64,000 nucleotides of DNA from Hericium rajendrae (lineage: Eukaryota > Basidiomycota > Agaricomycetes > Russulales > Hericiaceae). The stretch's first letter is position 1. Every line of letters begins with the position of its first letter. The translations under genes and the position numbers were made by a program. The notes under the pieces are model-generated. The model had not been told where the DNA came from and searched no databases. It worked only from the letters and a program-made list of their open reading frames with translations. Location of the stretch: assembly GCA_033439255.1 (NCBI GenBank), contig CM065880.1, forward strand, positions 2,852,001 to 2,916,000, in the 5' to 3' direction. Of the stretch, positions 35,442 to 45,975 are shown one piece after another.

Positions 35442-36004
35442 TCAAATCGGTTCGAGTCGCTCTACAATTCTCAGCGCCTCCGCCACTCTCACCTCCTCGT
35501 CTCTTCGGTGCTTATAATACGCATGCAACGCGCCCTGGCACGCCCGCCGAATCTCCGCATCCGGCGCCCTATGCACCAGCTCCACCAGCTGCGCCTCCAC
35601 GTCTCCGCCCGCGATCCAGGCTACGGACTCCCGGCTGCGGGCGTGCACGATGCGCGCGCGGAGGGCCGCGATGTTGCGGGTCTGCTCCGCGAGGAAGCGT
35701 TCGTGCGCGTTGATCGCTTTTACCTGGTCTGCCACTGGAACATTGTGTGCGGGCGTGACGTGCTAAAAGGTAGGCACGTTCTGGTGCGCATGACGGCGGT
35801 GCCTTCTTCGAAGGTCGTCGGGCGTGCGTTCGGGCGGAAGACGTCCCACATGCGCTCGGTGTCCATAAGGATTGCTTCGCGCTCGCGCTCTGCAGAGGAG
35901 CGGGGGTCGTTCCTGCAAGCGGGGGCCGGGCAGGCGTGATTGGTCTGAGGTGGTGTTCCCGAGTACCAGCTCGGGATCGAGGGGTAGGGCGGTCGGTAGG
36001 ACAT
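35442..36004 (-). pseudogene. pair-B gene B3, divergent, probably broken
   Basis: Exon-like parts 35778-36004 and 35442-35734. The start MSYRPPYPSIPSWYSGTPP and DVFRPNARPTTFEEGTAVMR match pair-B, as does the end (APDAEIRRACQGALHAYYKH). The central block with KALLKGPK and PWKDPREAAAAS is absent. Joining the only good donor (after AGAAC at 35778) with the only good acceptor (35735) puts the C-terminal coiled coil out of frame by one base, so it is either a pseudogene or has a splice form I cannot see. Confidence 0.5.
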
Positions 36005-36357
36005 GGTTAGTTTGACTGCACGGCGGTATTGCGGGAGCTGGACTTGGATGAGTATGGTCAGTGTGGATCTCAAAGCTTTCTTATACCCAATAGCAAACAT
36101 CGCCAGCAAACTTGGTACAAGGACTTCTGGTCTTGTTCGATGAACGGCGTACCATGCGTTTAGTTTGTTCCTTGTTGTGTGGGCCTCCAAGCCATGCTTC
36201 ATCAGTTACAAGGATGAAAACGGTGTGCCTACCCTTTGTCGTTGTTCTGAGACGAATATAAACCATCCGCTCGAAGGTGAGCCCTGCTGGATCGGAGGAG
36301 ATCTTCGAGTTCGCGAGGTTGAACGTTCAGGGAACAGCTCAATGAAACCTCGCAGAT

Positions 36358-36522
36358 GCAACCTCGTACGCCAGGATAAAAGAGCTTGAAGCCGATCAAG
36401 GGCTTGCAATGGGCAATTTGCCTCGGGTAGGTCATAAACAGTGCAATCGCGGGATCGAAAACTTGCGCCAGATAGTGGCCGTATTGCATTCGAGGCTTGG
36501 GGACAACAGAAAGCAGAACTAA
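36358..36522 (+). pseudogene. pair-A remnant (last exon only)
   Basis: The frame ATSYARIKELEADQGLAMGN to the stop at 36520-36522 resembles the last exon of A2 (AILYARIRELEAI...). It stands where the A partner of the following B gene should be and in the right (convergent) orientation, 130 bp from the B stop. No bHLH part is present upstream, so most of the A gene has been lost. Confidence 0.55.
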
Positions 36523-36652
36523 GAGCTGATTTATCACGAAATCGTCATGACATTATATTGCACCATTTGTTGAGAAAGTGGGATCTAAATGGTATATGTA
36601 GGTTGTTACATTGTCAAAACCCCGAAGCTAGGTGTCCCGGTAGACTCGAATC

Positions 36653-37393
36653 TCATTGGGTGCGCAACTGTCTTGCGTCCTCCCTATCCCATCCGCGGTA
36701 TTCTTCTAGGTTTTTCTGGTATATCTGTCGCATCTCCTCGTCTGGTGCTGTCTCGATGCACCAGAGCGTGAAGCGTTCTCGACGATCACGATGGACCTTG
36801 TCATTATATTGAGCAATACGCTTCTCTTCGGCCGCAGCGGCCTCGAGCGCATCAAGTCGCCGCTCAGCGTCGCCATAGATCTCCTCGTACATCCTGTCAC
36901 CCAGCGCTCTCGTCTGTCGGATATGGTTAGCCACTAGTAAAGGAAAGTCATAGTCATTGGGTTTCCTGCTCTGTGGATTCAGGGACAATAACTTACCCGC
37001 ACGGACCATGACGTCGTCGTCGTTGCGCGTGGTCGCTCGAGCATCGGGAGGGAAGGGACTCCAGGACGTTTGGACCTGCCTGTAAGAGACGTCGTCCTTC
37101 AGCGTGCGCTTGTGTCCAGAAGAAGCTGCCGCCGCCTGGCGTGGATCCTTCCAAGGAGTGGATGAGCTCGGATGCTCGCCCTTGCTGCTCGGGTGCCGCG
37201 CCGTCTTGGGCCCTTTGAGTAAGGCTTTCCGGTGTTGAGACGTATGCGCATGGGACGATGCTCCTGCGACAAAGCCAGTGCCTGTCTGGCTTATCTGCAA
37301 AGATGACATCCCGGAGTACAAGGTCGGAGGTAGACTGGGACTCGGAGGGACGGGCGGCTGACCGAGCCTATACAAGGAGCGGACAAGCGCCAT
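36653..37393 (-). CDS. pair-B gene B4 (subtype b, orphan): basic/coiled-coil protein
   Basis: Exons 36997-37393 and 36653-36933 give 225 aa; the 63-bp intron has no in-frame stop. It carries LYSGMSSLQISQTGTG, RKALLKGPKTARHPSSK, TPWKDPRQAAAASSGHKRTL and FPPDARATTRN, then a coiled coil VANHIRQTRALGDRMYEEIY. The first 15 residues (MALVRSLYRLGQPPV) replace the usual MSHRTPFPP start; the DNA there resembles the TACAAGG.GCGGAC.AGCGCC block found about 320 bp upstream of other B genes, so a small deletion has fused upstream sequence to the gene. Its A partner survives only as a remnant. Confidence 0.6.
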   Translation of the reverse strand: MALVRSLYRLGQPPVPPSPSLPPTLYSGMSSLQISQTGTGFVAGASSHAHTSQHRKALLKGPKTARHPSSKGEHPSSSTPWKDPRQAAAASSGHKRTLKDDVSYRQVQTSWSPFPPDARATTRNDDDVMVRAGKLLSLNPQSRKPNDYDFPLLVANHIRQTRALGDRMYEEIYGDAERRLDALEAAAAEEKRIAQYNDKVHRDRRERFTLWCIETAPDEEMRQIYQKNLEEYRGWDREDARQLRTQ

Positions 37394-38921
37394 ACGTCTT
37401 GAGCCATAATCATCTCATCAAAGCAGACCTGCCACCTTCGTGCTACACGGCCAATGTCCTCTTGAACGCGATGAGAACCATCTACAGCAAAGCAGACGTG
37501 CATTACCTTCATTTCCGGGATGCTAGTGGCGGTCACCGTCGCACGGATGATCTGGTGATACTAAAAGACATACCAGTGATGATTGACAAAAGATGATGCA
37601 TGATTCATTCTTTCTAGATGTTATATTGTTGAACTTACGCTCGCTGTGTCCGTGAGCTAGAGGTCTAGTCAACCGCCATGATGGGAGAGACAAGGTCGAC
37701 TTTGGGAGAGGCACGGTCGAACTCTAGCGGCGGGCCGGTGGCGGGCCGACAACGAAGGCGCCGAAAAATTGAGAGCACTTCAACGTTCCAATTTCCTCGA
37801 CGCAAACCATTGAATGACTCCTGACCGTATGACACGGTTGACCACTGCGACTCTGTCAATGTCGAGACTGAGCTTGGATGATCGTCCCCACCGCTTTCAC
37901 TCAACCTGAACTGCATCTTCGTCACGCATTCCATGCTACAGCGCGGCTCTAGCAGGTTTCGTGTGCCTCAGTCAGAATTGCTGCTCGGCGCAGCGAGAAG
38001 CTTCTCTTGTGAGTGCTATGACACTCGTACCTACGGGGACCTTGTCCATAAAGCCCTTAGCCATGTATCTGTGGTCGCAGCTCGAACGAGGGCACTGATA
38101 CTCCTACTAGCGCTTTTCGTTGACATCCACATATTACACGTTCTCATTGACTGCACGTGGCCACTCACTCTCTAATACAGCGTATGTTTAATAGAAACAG
38201 AAGTTAACTTGCAGCCTGCAACTTGGCAATGTAGTTGTCTTCCCAAAGTTCTGCTCGCCCCGTCAACGGTCTGTATTGTTGTTGTACTGGCCCGAGCGCC
38301 CAAGCTCCCGGGCTGTGCCCAGCGAACGTATCCTTCCTGATGCTGATGAAAACAAGAGCTTCCTGACAATTGATTTCCAGAGACATCCTTCGTCTTGCCG
38401 GTCTTGCAATTGTCACCACGCTGGGAGCAACTCGCCATCATCTGTGGCTATTCGGGTGGATTTCGAGTTTGCGACACGAAATCATATCTCATCGACATCG
38501 CAATTGTTCAAACATGACGACGCCGACAATTTCTTGCCGATGCACTGCTGGGCTTTGTTGTCTCACAACACCTCACTCGTTGCTCTGAGTCTTGAAATGC
38601 CTCGAGGCTATAATGGTTTTAATTGTGAGTCTTCCTCCCGTTGCCGTTCTATGACCTTCAAGGCTGACTTTTATTGTCTATCCAGGATGCTAGTCAGTGC
38701 TAGCCACGGGATGCTGGCCTTTAAATACCAAGATCCAAGCCTGAGGCTCCGTTGCACCTCAAGGACCCGCTACTACTCATCAATCTACTGGAACGTACGG
38801 CGCCGGACGCCTCTAATCCACGATACCCTTCACGCGCAGACTGGTTCTCATCTCCTCTGCTACACTACCCTACAATCTTCACGATCACGTCACACAGCAC
38901 GCCTGTCTTTCACGCCTAATA
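37394..38921. other. pair-B/pair-A intergenic spacer
   Basis: Upstream sequ of B4 and, from about 38,270, the repeated upstream sequence of A3. No gene seen. Confidence 0.45.
38721..38746 (+). promoter_or_regulatory. conserved core promoter of pair-A gene A3
   Basis: TTAAATACCAAGATCCAAG followed by CCTGAGG, 201 bp before the A3 start codon. Confidence 0.5.
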
Positions 38922-40342
38922 ATGTCTCAACGTTTGACGCACACGCCGCCAGTGGCCGGGTACGGCGCATATAATGGTCAAATAAATAACGCCTATACCT
39001 CGTGAGCGCAATATATTCACTTCTCGCCCAACGACATAAGTCTGAGTGTTCTCAAGGAGTAGCTCCTCGTACATCCCAGCAACGAACCATCACGGCTCAT
39101 ATCATGACAATCAGCCCGCCTCGGTAACTTATGGACAAGCCGGTGCGCAGCACTGGGGATACGACAATCCCGTACAGACAGGCTCGGAACGAGGGGCGTA
39201 CAACCCGTTGTCGGCGACTCAGGACTATCATTACGATACCTCACACCATACCGTTCCCCCTGTCGAGGCCACGCAGGCGTCGACCCCATATCATGCATAC
39301 AACCCTTCATTCGAACAGTATTCGAACCATCCTTACACCAGCACCGTCACGCAGTCCGCGGAATATTCGAGCGGATGTCTACCGCGGGTGATCCCTGGTC
39401 ACCCCGGTCACGGAATGCCTTCAACGAATGCGGCGATCCTGCAACCCAGTCCCCATCCCGCAGCTCCGCTGCCTTACGTCGATCCACACGCGCGGCCGTC
39501 GAAACCCGTCTCTTCGGCCTCCTCTCCGCAAGAAGGAAGCTCCAGGCACGCGACCTCTTCCGGGACGCGCGCACCCGTTCCTTCTCCTCAGCGTCTCCCG
39601 AGGGAATGGTACCAGCCGTCAGCGCAGCCCGGCTCGTCTTCTGCCCAACATTCCCAATCTGCAGCAAAGAACTTGGGGCCGTCCGCCAAGGAACAGCACA
39701 AGTCTCGAAAGTCAAGCAGGAGCTCTAAACTGGACGGCATTCCTAAAGATCAGATGCAGCGATTTCGCGTCGCGGACATGGGCCCGGGACCGAGCTCGTC
39801 TGGAACGAAACGGACAAGATCGCCGGGCAGCGATGCCCTGCCTGACCCGAGGAAAGAAAAGAGCAAGGCTGGCTCATCACCCGAGGAAAAGGAGATAGCC
39901 ACGAAGCGGAAAAAGGAGGCCGACAGAGTGCAGGCTTACCGTGATCAGCTCGACAATGTCTATGCTGAGCTCCGCGCATTGTTATACCCTGACGAAGAAA
40001 ATTCCAAGTTGGCGCCATCTAATCATGGGAAGATCAAATGCATTCAAGACGGTGAGCTAGTATCTAGGACGTGTGCCATGGCCGTCATAGCTGATCGGAT
40101 TTTTTGGACCTCTGATAGCTATAGAACGACTTACGAACTCAACGCCGCATTCTGTTTGGAAGTGTGAGGAGGCTAAGCTGAAAGCTGAAATTAGCGCACT
40201 GCAAGAGAGAGACAGAAGACACCAGGAAGAGCGGCGTGAATTTGTTGCTACAACCAACGCTTATATGCAGCAAATCAGCGTATTACTTAGGATGGTGGAA
40301 GACCTGAAAAGAAGTTCAGCGAGCAATGGCAATCAGGGCTAA
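38922..40342 (+). CDS. pair-A gene A3 (subtype I): bHLH-zip-like protein
   Basis: Exons 38922-39001, 39057-40051, 40119-40342 give 432 aa. Close to A1 through most of its length: SSSYIPATNHHGSYH, QASTPYHAYNPS, SAEYSSGCLPRV, LPREWYQPSAQPGSSS. It has the common KLDGIPKDQMQRFRVADMG, KRTRSPGSDALPDP, basic helix KRKKEADRVQAYRDQLDNVY, AELRALLYPDEEN, NHGKIKCIQDAIERLTNS and a coiled coil to the end. Convergent with B5, 87 bp between stops. Confidence 0.75.
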
Positions 40343-40429
40343 TGTCTTTGGCCATAATCTACAAATATGATATCTTGCCTAGACGTGTCCCCGCAGCACG
40401 TATATATAGTCCTACATAGAACCTAACTG

Positions 40430-41146
40430 TCAAACACCGTCCCTCTGTCTGGCTGCCCTCCTATACTCCATGTCTCGTTGCATCTTGTAATGGAGGTTCA
40501 AGAGTTTTTGGCATTCGTGTCGAAACTCTTCGTTCGGGGAATTCTGGAGTGCGTCTAGCACGACAGATTCCATTTCACAATGACGCCTGTACACCATTTC
40601 CCCAATGTCGTGGAGCTGTTGCCCGTCGTTCTTGACCATCTCCCTGACGGGAGCAAGTTCACGCTTTGCCTCCCTAAAGCATGAATCCTCTTGTGCTTTC
40701 AAACCGTCAACGACTGTTAGGAAAGTGGATCAGCACTTCATCATCACGAAAATTATGGGCTGTGACATACATGTACGCATCACGACTATGCCCTCCTCGC
40801 TCGTGGTCGGACGAGCATCGGGAGGAAGTGGAGTCCACATCGTCTGACCTTGTCTGAATGACGCATCGTCTTTCAAGGAGCGCTTACGCACAGCAGACGC
40901 TGCCGCCACCTCTCGTGGATCTCTCCAAGGAGCGGAAGAGCCTGGATGCTCGTTCTTCCTGCTCTGGTGTCGCGCGGCCTTCGGGCCTTTGAGCAAAGCT
41001 TTCTGGGGTTGAGATGCAGATGGGTGGTATGATGATCCTGCGACAGCGCCAGGGCCGGCCTGGTTTATTTGCAGAGAGGACATCCCCGAGTACAGACTCG
41101 GGGACAATGCGGGACTCGGAGGAGGGAAATGCGTTCGGTGCGACAT
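40430..41146 (-). CDS. pair-B gene B5 (subtype c): basic/coiled-coil protein
   Basis: Exons 40771-41146 and 40430-40713 give 219 aa. It starts MSHRTHFPPPSPALSPSLYS and carries SSLQINQAGPGAVAGSSYHP, QKALLKGPKAARHQSRK and APWRDPREVAAASAVRKRSL. The C-terminal half, FVDGLKAQEDSCFREAKREL to SPNEEFRHECQKLLNLHYK, is a coiled coil. Subtype c is shared with B7 at 47.5-48.2 kb. Its upstream region enters the perfectly duplicated 759-bp block. Confidence 0.72.
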
Positions 41147-41218
41147 GAAGCAGAAAAGGCGGTCTCTGATGGATGGAACCAATTAATGAAGTAATGAACG
41201 GAATACACAGGTCAAGCT

Positions 41219-41977
41219 TACCTAGCTCTCCAGGAGCTCAAACTGAATGACTGCCGTCAAAGTAAGTCTCGAAGCTTTATTGCCGATGGCGAACTTCATC
41301 GAGCAATAAACAGAACAAGGCTTACCTACAATATGAATATATTTTCCTCGTTATGGATTGGGCGGCCTTGTTCTCCGAAGGCTGCTATACCAAAGCGGTC
41401 CGCATTCGATTGGTGATATTGCCACTGTAGAAACATCCTACCTCATAGAGTACAAGGGGCGGACGAGCGCCGCCACTTCAGTTGACTTCTCGTTAGCAAA
41501 GCATCCGGCTTCCTACATATGACATGTGCAGCGCAAGAAACGCCATACACGGCACAATGTACATTACTACTTTTGTTTACTGAAGTAGTCCGGGGTCGAC
41601 AGCGCCAGATGAAGCTATGAAGCCTGGTGGAACAGAGATACCAAGGAAAAGCCACAGAAACGAGCCATAATTCATCATTCACAGGATTTATCTAGTATCA
41701 CAGAAGACAAAAGAGCCATGAATCGACCGGCGTGAATCTTGGAATTGTGAACACTGGAAAGACATGCTTGAGCTCGAAGATGAAAATTGACGAAATAATT
41801 ACTTATGTGAAGTACGCAACCCGTGGGAATAACGTACATAGTGGTCGCGGTTGTCGCGGCCCGGGCAAGCTTGGCGGCTTCGTCGATAACTAGAAGTCAA
41901 TTGTTAACTTGAACTTGTTGCTTATCGCCAGACTAACTTACGATGTCTGTCAACTCACGACCATTATTTCTCGCAGA
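41219..41977. repeat. 759-bp perfect direct duplication, copy 1
   Basis: Read line by line, every base equals 48317-49075 (offset 7098). It covers the upstream region of the subtype-c B gene and reaches 35 bp into the 2OG oxygenase first exon. Beyond 41977 the two copies differ at several percent of positions. Confidence 0.9.
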
Positions 41978-42608
41978 CGCACGGACCGATAGCACTTTTG
42001 AAGAGATCCCCGTTATGTGAGCAGAACCTTTCACGCCATAACCACGCTACTGGCCTCGCGCAGGCCCAAGAATGCGCTATAATATTGATGTTCCCACCAG
42101 AGATCTTCTAGGAGCGAGCAACACTGATCCTGCCATTCGAAGGCAGCTCGCAGACGAGATTCGCGATGCGTGGGCTTCTTCTATGGCATTTGCTCACCGA
42201 TCGACATGATGCCGAGCTAGTAAAGGCTGACCAAGTTCCTAGTGAAGAATCACGGTATTCCTCCGCCGACGACCGAAGGGGCTCTGCATGCTGCGAAGCA
42301 GTTTTTCTTTCTTCCGTTAAATTCCAAAGCCAAGGTCAGACTTGACGCATTTCTTGGCCTACGAGTGGCTGAACCTGTTATCGGCAGTTAGATATCCATA
42401 AATCCTCGAATTTCAAGGGTTAAACTGCGCTTCTCGGTGAGAACACAGATCCACAGAATCGGGGAGATCTACATAAAGACTTCGACCTCGGTTGGGAAAT
42501 CACTCGGTGCAGACGCGCAAGATCGGGACGATGGTATCATGAGCGGCGAAAACGTGTGGCCTCCGGAAAGCGAGCTGCCTGGATTCCGTCGGGCAGCGCT
42601 GGAATACT
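41943..42608 (+). pseudogene. 2-oxoglutarate/Fe(II) oxygenase pseudogene (5' half)
   Basis: Matches exons 1-4 of the intact oxygenase gene at 49041. It has a 10-bp deletion near 42170 (the sequence coding CINV before GFF is lost), which shifts the frame, and homology stops at about 42605 in the codon for AALEY. After that point the DNA is pair-A sequence. It therefore lacks the whole catalytic domain. Confidence 0.85.
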
Positions 42609-43312
42609 GTACTCCTCCCAGCCTACGGCGCGGGACTTGGGGCCGTCTATCAGGGTGCACGACAAGGCAAAGCACAAGTCTCGAAAGCCCTCTAGGAGCT
42701 CGAAACTAGATGGCATTCCTAAAGACCAGATGCAAAGGTTTCGTATCACGGAGTTAGGGCCGGGGCTGAGTTCGTCTGGAACGAAAAGGACACGATCGCC
42801 GGGCAGCGACGCCCTTCCTGACGCAAGGAAAGGCAAGAGCAAAGCTGGCTTATCGCCCGAGGAGAAGGAAGTGGCCGCGAAGCGGAAAAAGGAGGCCAAC
42901 AGAGTGCAGGCTTACCGTGATCAGTTCGACGATGTCTACGCTGAACTCCGCGCATTATTGTACCCCGACGAGGAGAATTCCAAGCTAGCGCCGTCTAACC
43001 ACGGAAAGCTGAAATGCATTCAGGACGGTAAGCCAACTCCACATACACAATTGGTTCGCCAGCTCATCGAGCCGTCCTGATTTCTTAGCGGTAGAGCGAA
43101 TTAAAAATTCTGTACCCCATTCTATTTGGCAGCAAGAGGAGGCTAGGCTATATGCAGAAATCAGAGCACTGCGTGCGGAAGCCAATGCGCGCGAGGCAAG
43201 GGAACGTGAATTGGTCGTCAAGAACAACGCGTATATGCAGGCTGCGAATGCGTTACAAGGGACGGTCGACCGTCTGCAGAGACGTTTGGCGGCCATGGGC
43301 CAGTTCGATTGA
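42609..43312 (+). pseudogene. pair-A gene A4 (subtype I), 5' half missing
   Basis: Exon parts 42609-43027 and 43089-43312. From YSSQPTARDLGPS onward it follows A1 and A3: KSRKPSRSSKLDGIPKDQMQ, KRTRSPGSDALPDARK, basic helix KRKKEANRVQAYRDQFDDVY, AELRALLYPDEEN, NHGKLKCIQDAVERIKNS and a full coiled coil to TGA. The promoter, exon 1 and about 200 N-terminal codons are replaced by the oxygenase fragment, whose frame differs. An in-frame ATG at 42556 lies in the oxygenase part, so a short bHLH-zip protein of about 230 aa could still be made. Convergent with B6. Confidence 0.7.
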
Positions 43313-43401
43313 CAGTATTCACAGATAATTTATGAGTAAAGTCTTCTGTCTAGGCGAGACACGTCAGTAATATGTATGCAGTAATGCTCGTCATAAGGTT
43401 A

Positions 43402-44104
43402 TCAAAGGCCCATGTCTCGCCCCATCTTGTAGTAAGTATTCAAATTGTTTTGACATTCTTGTCGAAACTCTTCGTCCGGGGACATTTGAAGCAATTTCAG
43501 CCAGATAGCTTCCAGATCACGATAGTTCTGATCCATGACTTCCCCGCATTTCTGCTGGCGCCGGCCCTGGCTCACGAGCCTCTCCCTGGCAATAGCAAGT
43601 TCACGATTCACCTCCGTGATGAAGCGCGCATGTGCTTCTTCTTCCTTCAAATGGTCGACCACTGAGAGATAAATATTTCAATGCTCTGTCTTTCGCAAAA
43701 TCGGAACCCGATTGAGTCGACGTACTCTTACGCATCACCATCGTGCCTTCCTCGCGTGTGGTTGGACGAGTGTCGGGGGGGAGCGGAGTCCACATAGTCT
43801 GACCTTGTCTGAAAAGCGCATCGTCTTTCACCGAGTGCCTGCGTCCAGCAGAAGTTGCCGCCGCCTCGCGCTGATCCTTCCAAGGAGTGGACGAGCTAGA
43901 GTGCTCATTCCTCCTGCTCTGGTGCCGCGCAGCCTTGGGACCTTTGAGCAAGGCTTTCTGGGGTTGAGATGAAGACGGGTGGTACGATGATCCTGCGACA
44001 GAACCAGGGCCGGCCTGGTTTATCTGAAGGGAGGACATCCCCGAGTACAAACTCGGGGGTAGCCCGGGGCTTGACGGGACAGGCATTCGGTGGGAATATG
44101 ACAT
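43402..44104 (-). CDS. pair-B gene B6 (subtype a): basic/coiled-coil protein
   Basis: Exons 43726-44104 and 43402-43661 give 212 aa. Very like B1: MSYSHRMPVPSSPGLPPSLY, SSLQINQAGPGSVAGSSYHP, QKALLKGPKAARHQSRR, TPWKDQREAAATSAGRRHSV. The coiled-coil half is VDHLKEEEAHARFITEVNRE to SPDEEFRQECQNNLNTYYK. A TATA-like AAAGCTTTATAAC (plus strand) lies about 135 bp upstream. Confidence 0.72.
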
Positions 44105-45975
44105 GGTGATGAAAAGACAGGGGGCTGCTAGATGATCAAACGAGGTCACGTCACCGAGGCGTAAGTAAAGTAAAGAAGATAGGCTTACTGTGCTCGCCAG
44201 GAGCTAGAATGAAATAGCATCGGTGATAGATGTCAAAGCTTTATAACCGGCGGCAACCATCGACGAGCAAGGATGGAACAAAGAGAACAAGAACAGCGCA
44301 TTCGCCGTCCATACACTTCACTCTGTTATCAATCTAGTCAGTCGATTGATGGCGCGACCCAGCCACCCGCATGCGATGGTAATATTTCTCCGGCATAGAG
44401 GGAGAGCTGCCTCAAGAAGAACAAGGAGCGACCGCCGAACGCGTCACCGCTCTTGACAATGTCAGATTGGACCAGCTACATTCGAGTTCAGTACAAGGCC
44501 ATTGCCTAAACTGTATGCATTAAGCACCACACATGGTAGAAGAGAGACGAGCGTGCATTACCTTTATTCCCGACTCGGACACGGCAGTGCGCTATCATCC
44601 TAGTCAAAGCTGGAGAAATTCAGGTGAGGTTAGTACGGGTGAAACTCGAACTGGAATCCTGCAATAATTTCCAGAGAGACATATATCTGTAGCTCTGCTA
44701 ATGCAGAATTTATCCATGAGCTTGGAATCAGCAAAATGACACGGAGGCAGACGACTGGAAAGCGACTTTTCGGAACTCAAATACTTAGCGCGCATAGAAG
44801 CTATGCAGCCGGAGCGGTCCGGGACCGCGGATGCACCACTTTCCACTGCCAGTTCAACTTGTTGAAAACGTTCAACTTAGAAACGTGTCAGAACATGACC
44901 ACACAGCTCAGTTGTCTCCAAATTTTATGCAGGTTCATGGTCCGCTTCAAAAGGTTGTCCAAAGCACCTGCATGATCATCGATCAACGACCAAGCACTGC
45001 GCGGACTCTAATGCCCATCAGGTTTTGACACCCGACACCCGATGTTGGCACAAATTGGCACAGGGAGTTCATGCGAGTTATGTCGCGACTAGTGTGTCTC
45101 ATGCTAGAGCAGATCATATGCCCTATGTCATCTCTCTTTCTTCTGCATTTAATTGAGTCTTTTTGTAGCGTCTTACCGTTCTGTAGTCAGTGCACCGCGG
45201 GAGGATGACGAGGATTGTCGTCGCTGACATACTCGGCCTGCACATGCTTAGCTCTCTCATCTAGGATCTCAAACGATAAGTTAACTCAAGGTCGGCGGTT
45301 ACGTAGTCGCGTGCTTTTGTCGGTCCATTGCGATGCTCTTATTGTTATGCTGGTCCAAGCGCCTGGGCTACAGAGCTGTGCTCAGTCAACGAACGTATGT
45401 CTTCTCGATGCTGACGATAACAAGAATGAGAACTGACAATTGATTTACAGCGGGACCTGTCTCTAATAGTCTCGCAATTGTCGCTTTCCATAGAGACAAA
45501 CCATCAGTCTTTGGCTATGCAGGACAAAAGCTCGATCTCGAGTCCAGGACGCAAAATCAAGTTTTATCGACATTATAATTGTTTAGACATCATGATGTCG
45601 ACGACTCTGCGAGCCGCTCGCTGCCCTGGTGTATTATGATCCCTCATACTGTCCCGACGCTACAATAACCATAATTGTGAGCCGTCGTTTCCACTGGTTT
45701 CCTCTGTGAAACCGAAAGCTTGCCTTTTGTTTCTCCAGGACGCAGGCTATGGCACGTTGGCTATTAAATGCCGAGGTCCAAGTCTGAGGCTCCGTACCAT
45801 CCCACACATCCGCTTTCACTCGGTTCATTCTATCTTACGACAAACGTCGGCGCTGGCACGCCTCTATTTCTACGACACGGATAAGATCACTATTACACAG
45901 ACAGGCTCTAATCATTTCAGCTACGACATCTAACGACCTCGATAATTTTATCACGTCCATTCTCAACGACCGAAG
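44105..45975. other. pair-B/pair-A intergenic spacer (copy of 22.8-25.5 kb)
   Basis: Diverged copy of the spacer between B1 and A2, lacking the mobile element. Upstream sequences of B6 and A5. No gene seen. Confidence 0.6.
45764..45789 (+). promoter_or_regulatory. conserved core promoter of pair-A gene A5
   Basis: TTAAATGCCGAGGTCCAAG followed by TCTGAGG, 212 bp before the A5 start codon. Confidence 0.5.

Noticed and set aside
41443-41682. 79-codon minus-strand frame, identical at 48541-48780
   Set aside because: Identity follows from the perfectly duplicated noncoding block; no domain, intron signal or selection evidence supports a gene.
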